A stretch of 64,000 nucleotides of DNA, taken from NCBI GenBank assembly GCA_964035015.1, contig OZ035998.1:18288260-18352259 (forward strand), in the 5' to 3' direction. This document shows positions 41,170 to 52,200 of this stretch, piece by piece. Under the pieces are notes generated by a model. That model did not search any database and was not told the DNA's origin. It was given only the letters and a program-made list of their open reading frames with translations. Origin of the DNA: Corallium rubrum. Its lineage: Eukaryota > Cnidaria > Anthozoa > Scleralcyonacea > Coralliidae. The number at the start of each line of letters is the position of its first letter. The stretch's first letter is position 1. Made by a program: the position numbers and the translations under genes.

Positions 41170-41606
41170 CACTTCTGAAGATGCTGTTTTTGTATTAGCA
41201 AGGGCAGACATAAACAGTGTTTTCACTTTACTTCTCCATTCTTTACTCTCTATTTTTTACTCTCCTTTTTTTACTTATCGATGGTGAGAATAGCAAATGG
41301 CTTTCGCATCTCATTATTTATTTTTTATTGTTACTTTGCTCTGACTGGCTTATTCTTTTGAATCTCATTATTAGTTTGTCTTGGTTACCTTTATCTGATT
41401 GGCTAATTTTTATCACGTGATTATCTCGCGTATATAAGCTCGTTGTTTGTTTTACTCTTTACGTTTCTCTCTGACGAAGGGCTTTCGCTCGAAACGTTAG
41501 ACCACTCACGTTCTCTGTTTCGGCAGTATTAACCTACTATACCATATTTCGATTGTTGTTTCAACACTGCCTACGCAGCACACTACTTTTATTATACTGA
41601 TTTCTG

Positions 41607-41911
41607 TTTCCTCGATGCGCGTTTTCGAAATTATTGAACTGTTGCCAGGCAGCTAGATATTTGCATATCTGTACCCGTGGCAGTATCGAATGTTTAATTT
41701 TCTCAGCGAAGTATATCGAGACCGAGTTTGCTGTGCGAATAGTCGACGAGGCTTCGCCTCGTTTATTTATATTACCGGTATATTATTTTATAATTCCAAC
41801 GACTGTAATTTGATCTCCCATGCTTTGATCGAATTATCAGGGGAAATCCATCCATAGACACCGAGACACGAACGAGACTTTCCGACGTTTGGCAACACTC
41901 GATTTAAAAAG
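41607..41911. promoter_or_regulatory. 5' flank of the SLC35A-like gene
   Basis: About 305 bp between the Penelope pair and the start codon. It contains a GAGGCTTCGCCTC palindrome (41749-41761), no clear TATA box and a purine-rich lead into AAAAAGATGG. The promoter must lie here or within the element. Confidence 0.35.
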
Positions 41912-41969
41912 ATGGCGAATTTGGCGACAAATCCAGTAATTGTGGACGACGAAGTACCATCAATAAGAG
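41912..41969 (+). CDS. SLC35A-like exon 1
   Basis: [19 protein letters not shown] plus one base; donor gtaaga. Cytosolic N-terminus. Confidence 0.82.
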
Positions 41970-44900
41970 GTAAGACTAAAGACTTATCCCTTTTCGTTTT
42001 CGATTTCTAGTTATTAAAAACTTAACCCGACTCTTCCTTTCTTTAGTGTGTGGAGTGAAAATGCCTTTAAAGTACCTGGCCCTCGGTGTCTTAACTGTTC
42101 AAACTTCATCCATGGTTTTAGTTCTACGCTATTCTCGAACTGTCCAACAAGAAGGAGACGATACCTACCTCTCCTCTACCGCTGTCTCCTTAGCTGAAGT
42201 TCTAAAGTTGCTTGTGTGCCTTGTTGTTGTTTTAAAAAATTCACGTTTTCATCTTAAACACTTTATTCACGCTGTCTACACGGAAGTTTGGTCAAAACCC
42301 ACAGAAACGCTAAAGATGTGTATTCCAGCTGGACTGTACACTATTCAAAATAACCTGTTGTTTATTGCATTGTCGAATTTGGATGCTGCTACGTATCAGG
42401 TTAGTAGCTGATATCTGTTTAGAGAAACGTGCGAAATGTTTGACTGCAACGGCGGTTTCCCCTCGACGAGTATATAATCGTGTGTCTCGCCCGACGTCAG
42501 ACGAGACAGAGTAATATATAAACTTTAATATTATTATATATAAAAGTTTCTCCTAATGGTAAAATTCTGTGGCGTTAGAGTAAAACGGATGACTGGCAGT
42601 GCAGTGAAGTGAAGGTGCCAACGTGTCAAGGTGGCCATATAAGCAATAATGTTTATATACTTTGAGTGGAGCTTGCCAGTTTTCATAGGCATACAGGAGG
42701 GGGGGCAGCTGCCCCCCCCCCCCCCCCAGACGAATGGAAATGTTGCTAAGTCGGGCACATTTTCAAGCAAAGTCAGGCAAAAATATAGGGGGAAAATAAA
42801 AAAATAGGATGAAAATAAGGAAAAGTAATCAAAACAATTTAATATCTGTGTATTGTAGGAGAAAAAGTATAGTGAACGACAGGCACTTAGCACGTTTTTT
42901 ATATCAAAAGTCAGGCAATTTCTGAACAACAGGCACTTAGTGGGTTTTGTATATCAAAAATCGGGCAATTTCTGTTTCAGTCAGGCAAAATGTTCTCCAC
43001 TAACCCCCCACCCCCACCCCCTATAAATTTGTGCCCGTACACCTATACCAGTTTTTTTTGAAAAATGATGTGCATGTGACACCGTGAAACTTGCTTATTA
43101 AAATAAAAGCTTGTCCACATAGCCTTGTGTATCTGAAAGGTAAAACTTCATCCCTGATTTCTACTATTGATGTATTATACTGTATTAATAAGATTCAATG
43201 TAGTAAGCGTAACATGACAATAATTTTGAATGATTATTGTGATTATACTGGTATGGTTCATCACCCGAGTTATAATAACTCGGGTGACGAACCATACCAG
43301 ACAAGTTGAGTGAACTCTACTTCACCCAGCTGGGATTTGAACCTGTGACCTTCGGTTTACTAGTCCAATGCTCTACCAACTCAGCTACATTGTACTGTTC
43401 AAGTTGGGAGCTGAAGGTTGAATGATAGTACTTAGGCTATTTGATATCTGTTGTCTAGATAATTGAAGAAACTGGTCTGTTTTAAAATACAGTATCAAAT
43501 AGCCTAAGTACATGTACTATCATTCAACCTTCAACTCCTAACTTGACCTATAGCTCAGTTGGTAGAGCATTGGAGCATTGGACTAGTAAACCGTAGGTTG
43601 TGGGTTTGAATCAGATGTGTAGCCAGGAGGGGGGCCATGTGGGCTGCCCCCCTGGCAAATGTGCTAGCCCCCCTCCCCCCGATAACATTTTGCTTCATAT
43701 GCCTCAGTTAAGCTTGCCCCCCTAGGTTTTTTCTGGCCACCCTAATGACAAAAAATCCTGGCTACACCTCTGGTTCGAATTCCAGCTGGGCCAAGCAGAG
43801 TTTTCTCTACTTGTCCAGTATGGTTCATCACTCGGAGTAACATCTTATTATTATTATGACAATAATTAATATATAATATTAACAAGTACAGTTAGCATGT
43901 ACTTTGTCATATAGTATAACTCCTTTGTACTTGGTGTTAGGAAGTACAGACTGTTCAATCACCTATATCATTTGGCTTAATTATAATTCGCTAGTGTAAA
44001 GCAGCTTTTGAAGGCCTGGTTGAAATGTTAAACATTTGTTATATATGAAACTAAAGCCCCGTTCACACTAGCGGCCTAGGCCTGGCCTGGGCCTGGCCTT
44101 GGCCCAGATTTTTGATGGTGTGAACGGGGTTTACCTGGCCTGCACCTGGCCTGGACCTGGCCTGGGCCCAGAAAACTAGGCCGACGAAAGTAGCTGGCCT
44201 GAGCCTGGCCTAGGCCTGGCCTGGGCCTCGTTTATGCTGATGTGAACGGGTTTTACCTGGGTCCGGCCTAGGCCAGGCCATATTGCCATGGTAATAAGCG
44301 CCTACGATAAAAATTGGTCAGAGGCATGATTCAAGAATCGGAGGGAAAACGATTATAATAAGTTGCGGCTCGTGCGTTTCAAGACATTTTTATTCTAATC
44401 GTTTTCATTCGTATTCATGGCAAACACTTGGTCGGATATCGAAACGAAGTGTCTTGTTACGCTTTAATTTGGAGTGATGCAAACGTGCAAGGACAACTAG
44501 AAAACCACAGCAAACGGAACAATGCGGTATTCGAGAAGCTTGCCGAAGACATGGCGGATAGTGGATTTAAGCGAAACGCTATATAAACATGCCAGTCAAA
44601 AATTAAACATCTCAGAGAAAAATATTGCAATTGTAAAGATATAAGGATGCTAGATCTGGTGCTGGTAGTGCAAGGCCGCCAAAAATTGTATAGACATACG
44701 AATCTGTTTACTTTGGCCGCCAAACCTTGGCCACGTAAGTGTGAACGGGTCACACTTGGCCCAGGCCAGGCCTAGGCCAGGTCCAGGCCAGGCCTAGGCC
44801 GCTAGTGTAAACGCGGCTTAATTCATGGGGTTAGGTGTTCACTTGGGCTACTGGCAAAGTGCAGAGGTCTCCTGTGCAGAGGCTCTATACTGTGCGGCAA

Positions 44901-46201
44901 AGGTGGGAGTGGGCTGAGGAAGATCAGATCGAAGGCTGAATGTGGTGCATACTTTACATTGGTGAACATATACATGTATTTACAATTAAGACAGTTGTCA
45001 GCCACATCTGATCACTGTTAAACTACAAAGTCAGTCAGTCTATTTTGAAATCTACCAACAATGTACAGTACAAGAACACCTTGATCAAAAGGCAAAGCTT
45101 TTCAACTTTTTGTCCAACTCCAAAAGCAAAAATAGCAAAGAACTTACAACATGCCTCACAGCCTCACTCCATCATGGCTAACATCTCACCAGAAGTACAG
45201 TATGCATAGACAGAAATTATAGTAGCAGAAGTAAAAAATGCAAAAATGCAAAATCATGACACCTAAAAAAACTGACCAAAACCTAGACTTTGCCTACCAC
45301 AGGTAGCCCAAATAATTAATATATAATTAAGTTTTTGATTAAGTTCAACATCTGAATTAATTATTTCTGCAATCTTCCTCTGAGAAATAATTTAAGAAAC
45401 TTTTGTGATCTTATTTACACTCCATGCAAATTTAACCAAAAAATTCGTTCAGTGTGGGATTTGAACTTGCATCAGTGACTGAGCTACTGTAGTGTAGGTG
45501 CACCTACACTACAGTAGCTCAGTTTCTATTCAGTGGAGTTTTGGAAAGGAGGATCAGGTGGAACCAAGCCTACTGCTGTACGGGATTCTGAATTGTCATT
45601 CACTGTTAACAAGGTCAAGGTAACAATGAAGTGACCATTATTAAAAAGAGATTTATTCATATGACAATGAGAAGCCACAATATGTAGTTATAAACAAATA
45701 GAAAATTACTTGCATGTCTGTACTGTGTGATACAAACACAAACTAGAGGGCAGCCAGAGACTGCATATACATCCACCAGCAGGTTATTACATCTCCATGT
45801 TTAAAAAGAAAACGAGCCATCCTACTAACCAGGCTAGCTCATGAGACCAACACATGCATGTATGAATAAAATGCCTGATTGCACTTGTACCAAGAATATT
45901 TGCATAAAATAAAGATAATGAGCGCAATCAAGCATTTCTTCTACAGGGAGAATCTTGCGGTCAGATTTTTAATAATTTCGCATCCAAGTTTTGAGTAAAT
46001 CCAACCAAAATTTAATGGATTGGTCCTTGGTCTATGGCCAACCCTTCTGCAAACTTTCATGAAAATCGGTGCAATAGTTTTTTGTGATATCCTGATGACA
46101 AACAAACAAACAAACAAACAAACAAACAAACAAACAAACAAACAAACAAACAAACAAACAAACAAACAAACAAACAAACAAACAAACAAACAAACAAACA
46201 A

Positions 46202-46292
<91 letters not shown>

Positions 46293-49200
46293 AACAAACA
46301 AACAAACAAACAAACAAACAAACAAACAAACAAACAGACAGAAAGCGGTAAAAAACGTAACCTTCCTGGCGGTGGTAATGAAGTGTAATTTCAAATGGAA
46401 GAAATGTCCGGTGGAAACACGAGGTGCAGTCTTTCTCAAGACTTAGTCACTAACCTGCTGTAGATGATGAATCATGTGAAAATCTTAATGACTGAACTCA
46501 AAACAAATTTGAGTCACATTTTTGGTAACACTTACTGTAGAACTACAGTATCTCAGTCATGAGAGCTTATTAAATTTCTTGGTCACCCCAGTCAAAGTGA
46601 AATTTAGAAAATACTCTTATATAAATATGGAAATATGAAGCATACAACTGTCCATGTAAGGCTGAGTGACTGACCACGGTTAGTGGACTGACTGACTGTG
46701 GAGCAATTCCTGAACAGCTTGGAGTGATCTGCACTAATAAAGGTTTACTGTATATACAAACAAGATTACATAACTAGCTAGGAATCTAGTGATCATAATA
46801 GTTGACTTGGCCATGCAGTGTGAGTGACTTGAATAGGAAAGGGTATGTGACTTGAATCACTCATTATGCCCTAATTTAAAACACTTGACTCAAGTCTTAG
46901 CAGTACTTGACTTGACTCACATCGATCGAAATATTTTTTTGTCATGCGAAAAAGCGGACAAGAGGGAAAGTGAGTGAAACGCGGGCGGCGGGAGGAAAAG
47001 CCAAGATAGCCTGCGCCGCAGACGTCCAAAGCCAGTTTGTCAGACCGCTTGCTTTTTCTCTCTTTGCATTTCCGCTCGCTTTTCCTCGCTCCTGATTTTC
47101 CTCTTGCTCTGAGTTTTTCTCTCATGAGTACGTTCATCAAAATCAAGACAAAATCCACCTAGAAACAAACTCGCTTTGAAACAAACTCGTCTGGTATGGG
47201 TTTGTGACGTTTGTGTTGGGATCGGGCCTACATAAAATACCCGGGTTATGTTACGCATAAATTTATAACTAGGAGTCCAGGTGCTTTACTGGATCTGAAA
47301 TAGCCTTCATCAACTTTTTAACAGTACAGGGCTTTTCCCTGAGGTGTTTAAAATCGTCTTGGGTTACTGTAGCCTGGGCGGTCGGAGTTTAATGTCCTAG
47401 GTCCTAGTCACGGACAAAGTACTTAAAGCCTGGTTTCCATAAGATCGTCTCGATCGCCCCAATCGTCCCGATCGCCTGAATCCATCCAATCAGATTGGGC
47501 GATTCGAAATATCTCTAGTCTGATTGGAGAAATTTGGGCAACCGGGGCGATCGAGAGGATCGTATGGAAACCAGATGTGGAAGTCATGTAAAAGTCATTT
47601 TCTGTTACTTTAATTGGTGTTCTTGAATAGACAATCACAAAAAAGGTTAATCGTTTGAGTCTCTGATGATGTCGCTATACCGATAACAGCCACAATCTTG
47701 GCCTCATTCGTAAATTGATATTCTACAATTTTTAACAAAAAAAAGATAATTCTGTAGGTACACTTTAACTGAAAATGTTTCAGTTCAGCTAAGTTTACCC
47801 AGACAAAAATTTGAAGGTTCTTGTTTTAATTAAGGTAATTTAAGTAAGTAATTTTCTCTCCCCGCTCCCTTCATGGTTTTTCTTGATGGGTAATTGATTC
47901 TTGTTTGCAATATTTTCTAATTGACAATCAAAGGATTAGTTACCGCGATAGGTTCTTAACCGTTTGAGTTTGACTGCCAAGACTCTTTGAATCCTTTGAC
48001 GAGTAATACCTTCTGGCCTTAGTCAGTGTCCCAATGTCAAGAATTGCGCGGACTTACCTATACCAATTGCCAATTGAATCATCACTGCTGTTTAATAGAC
48101 CTTTTCTTTAATTACGTCACGCTACATGAAAACGAGGCCCCCAGGCCAAGTTTCACAATTTTCATTATCATAGTCATCCCGCCATATCTGTTCATGGAAG
48201 AAGATGGCTAATAACGTCCAAACTACATGTGGTAGAAATACATCGTGTATGTATGTTGTCAGGCATTTCATAATCTTTCATTTGATGTATATTAATTTTT
48301 AAGTTTCTATGTTGTATGTAACTTTTTAAAATGTCCAAAATGTTCGCACCATTGCTCGTCAAGTAATAATAATGGCTTCCCACAACTGTTGTAGAATTTC
48401 GGATATTGTTTTTTAAATACATAACGCACAGCGTTGTAACATATATCAAACAGAAGATACTGTAAAATGCTATTTGCGGTAGAACTTTCAAGTTTCTATC
48501 TTAAGGGGAAGTATTTTAAAAATGAGAAAACGTACTATTATCTTGGTCTGATGGATGGATTTGTTAAGTTTGTTTTGTTTTGTTTTGTTTTGTTTTTTGT
48601 TTTTGAAAGTTCTACCGCAAATAGCATTTTACAGTATCTTCTGTTTGATATATTTGTGCGTTATGTATTTTATAAACAATATCCGAAATTCTACAACAGT
48701 TGTGGCAATCCCCATTGTTATTACTTGACGAGCAATGGTGCGAACATTTTGGACATTTTAAAAAGTTACACACAACACAGAAACTTAAACTATACATCAA
48801 ATGAAAGCTTATGAAATGCATAACAACATACGTACACGATGTATTTCTACCATATGTAGTTTGGACGTTACAGTATTAGCCATCTTCTTCCATAAACAAA
48901 TATGGCGGGATTACTATAATAATCAAAATTGTGAAACTTGGCCTGGGAGCCTCGTTTTCACGAAGCGTGACGTAATTATCGAAAAGGTCTATTGAAGTGA
49001 ATGCTACACGTTTTATCACGTTTGTAAAGTCATGTTCGAAATGTGTTCGAAACTGAAAGAACAGGCATTCTCTTGACTCGAATGAGTGTCAGTCTTAGAC
49101 TAGTATACCTAATTTATGTTCGGCAGAATATGCAGTCTCGACAGCAGATCAGTCGGCAGACCAGTGCTCATGATAAAGAGCTTCTGCGAAAATTCAACCA

Positions 49201-52200
49201 ATGAGAATAAATCATAATGGTCCAAATCAGGCAAAAAAATACAATGAAATCAGGCAAACCAATGAACGAGCATAATAGAATTCGTTTTAGGTATTTAGCC
49301 AATCACCGCAGCTAATACAGTGTACAATAGCACAAATCAAGCAAGATGAAGAACAAAGCCAATCCGCGCTCTGTTTCCACGGCGCTGCGTGCGTATCATA
49401 TTCGCGTGACCAGAGTAACTAGATATTATTGACTCGGCTATTATTGTAGAGTTTAGCAGTGAATATACGGGAAAACTATAGAGATTTTTTTCTTCACCTT
49501 TTTTCACCTTAGTCGTTTGAGTTGTTTGACTAACGTTAAATCCGCCCATGTTCATTCCTTTTTCTTGTATTGTAGGTCACATACCAGTTAAAGATATTGA
49601 CTACAGCTTTATTTAGTGTACTTCTTCTTGGAAAAAAGTTGAGCAGATTAAAATGGTTGTCATTAGTTATTTTAATGTTTGGAGTCACTCTTGTTCAGGT
49701 AAATAATATTTTATTTTTGTCAGGCATTCTGTCCTGTAAACTTTCAAGGCTTGTTTTCTTTAGTTCTTTTTAGTCTTTCTTTTTCTTAGTCTGGGCTACT
49801 TTTGTTTATACTTTAAGCGTTCGAAGAACAATGCACACACGGAACAGGGACATTCGCAAGTATAGCGAAATCATTAAATCAAATCACAGTCCCTAGGATT
49901 ATATTGTCTGGAGACGCGGCGAACATCAAAGCGGTTAACAATGAGCTACAATTTAGGTTGAAGGTGGCAAATGACGTGCACAATCTTTTGTTTTACGTTC
50001 ATTAATATTTATAAAGCAACGCTGCTATTGGTTGATTGCTTCATTATACCAAAAATACAATGTGTTCAGCAAGCGTTAAGGTGAAATAAGGTGCACAAAC
50101 GTAAACAAAAACCTAGAACAAAGACTTTGACCGCGTTTCCAGACAATTTATTTCTAGGGACTATGATCAAATAAAACGCACAAGACACTCGTACAGTAAT
50201 GACAATCAGATCTATGGATAGTGTATTTCAAATAGATTTGTTGATACTGTTTGGGCTTAAAGTGAATGCCTTACTTGGGATGAGCTTATTATAGGTGTAT
50301 ATCATTAGCCTCTGGTTTAGGTGCTCTAAAAAGGATACGACCCTACAGTGTATGTAACCAAACATATACCCTTATTTTGGTATTGTAGTGAAGTATGGGA
50401 CAACATCGGTAAAACCGCATCCAAAAAACTACAAAAGTTTCTGGATTTACCGGAAACACGATTTCTTCACTTAGGTAAACTTTGAGGGTATAAAACTTTT
50501 CAATAATCACGACCACCACTAGAGCTGTGCAATAAACCAAAATGAAGCTCACGAGATCAGTGCCAAACTTTTTATGGGGAGAAAACGTAATTTCTCCTGA
50601 TTTAGACATATCGAGCTCCCTTAAGAAAGAACTTTAGAACTTTATGATTGGGTGAAATTATGGAATGAACTTCCAAAATAACTGCACCAAGCAAAATAAT
50701 TAACATCTTTCAAAAATGTTAAAAAATCATCCATTCTCCTTGATAAATAACTGTTACTCATTAGATTCATAGTTTTTGTAATATAGTTTACATTATTACC
50801 TTATTTCCTTACTTTGTTTGTCAATAAGTTGGTAATTTGTTTCTATTATATGTAAAGAATTTTGACTATAATATTTTTATTTTGTATATGTAGTTATGGC
50901 ACGGCTTCTATGTAAATCAACATATACACTGTTGTTAGAATTCCGTGGGTAAATATTATTAAATCTAATCTAAATGTAATATAGTCAAACCGGATGTTCT
51001 CTTGTGTACGACTTAATTTGCAATATTGTATGTTATATACGCAACATTGCAATTTTGATTGGCGGATTCATTGAGCAACTTGCAAAAGCTTGGCACGATT
51101 GACCGACAAGTTGCTCCAAAAATATTTTAAATGCCAAATTTTGGATAGTGCGAAATTCTACATAAGGGTAGAGTCTGGAACCGATGTTTCAAGCAACTCG
51201 TCGAGAAATCGCGATAAAGAGTTCATGCAAATTGCTCGATGAATCTCTCAATCAAAATTGCAATGTCGGGTATCAGTATTCCAAAGTCGTACGCAAGAGA
51301 ACATCCGGTTTTACCGAAAATAATAGTTAAATATCTATTTTGTCTTATTTGACAGTGGAAAAGCGAAGATAAAAGCCGCGTTTCGAACACAACTGATGTG
51401 GATGGACACCAAAATCTTTCGAAATCTTTAGTTGGACTTATAGCCGTATTATGCGCGTGTTTTTCCAGTGGTTTCGCTGGAGTATATTTCGAAAAGGTTT
51501 TAAAAAATTCCCGCCCTTCACTCTGGATAAGAAATATTCAATTAGGTAAGGAATTCAAGATTTCATTCAATTTATAAATAAATATATTCAATAAATTTAA
51601 CTTGTTTTTGAAGAAAATCTCAGATTTTATTTGTCATAATATTCCAAACCAAGCAATTATATAAATGATTTCGTAATCGAGTTGTAAGAGATATTAGAAG
51701 TAGTAAACAGCAATATTATCTCAGTTACTTTAATCAAAATCGAAACAATATGAAGAAGTTGTGGTCTGGTATTAAATCAATTGTTAATTTTAGTGATAGT
51801 AAATTTAAACTTACAATTCATCTTAACGGCACTAATGGTGATTTAATAACTGTTCCAGAAACCGTTGCCAATACTTTTAACAATTTTTTGTCAACATTGG
51901 TGAACAAACAGAACAATCTGTTCCTAAAAGTTCAATCCCTTTTTCATGCTTTCTGAAAGGTGATTACTGTAATTCATTTTCTCTTTCTCCGGTTTCTGAG
52001 TTTGAACTTTCTTTGGGCATTTTATCTCTTAATAATACTAAATCTGCTGAATCAAACTGTATGCCCATTTATCTACTGAAGATACTTAACAACAGTATTT
52101 CTCTCCCTGTCTTTCAAAAATAATTAATGATTCTTTTACATCCGGCACAGGGTCTTAGCCAGGATCTGGAACTTGGGTGTCCAAATTGCCAATCTGACAG

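Larger units (their letters stand above)
39990..41606. mobile_element. Penelope-like element C inverted pair with 14-bp target duplication
   Basis: TATACTGATTTCTG at 39990-40003 and again at 41593-41606. The left arm (40002-40742, minus orientation) and right arm (40796-41543, plus orientation) are inverted copies around a 53-bp spacer. Only the right copy has the terminal tail (41544-41592). Each arm carries a GIY-YIG fragment and a hammerhead-like core (40045-40079 minus; 41468-41503 plus). Confidence 0.85.

Noticed and set aside
43328..43388. Functional tRNA-Thr gene
   Set aside because: A and B boxes and an AGT anticodon loop are visible, but the acceptor ends do not pair well and a second degenerate copy lies inverted nearby, so a SINE head is the better reading.
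45941..46439. Long frames of repeating Cys-Leu-Phe-Val and Thr-Asn-Lys-Gln
   Set aside because: Produced by the CAAA/CAGA microsatellite; present on both strands.
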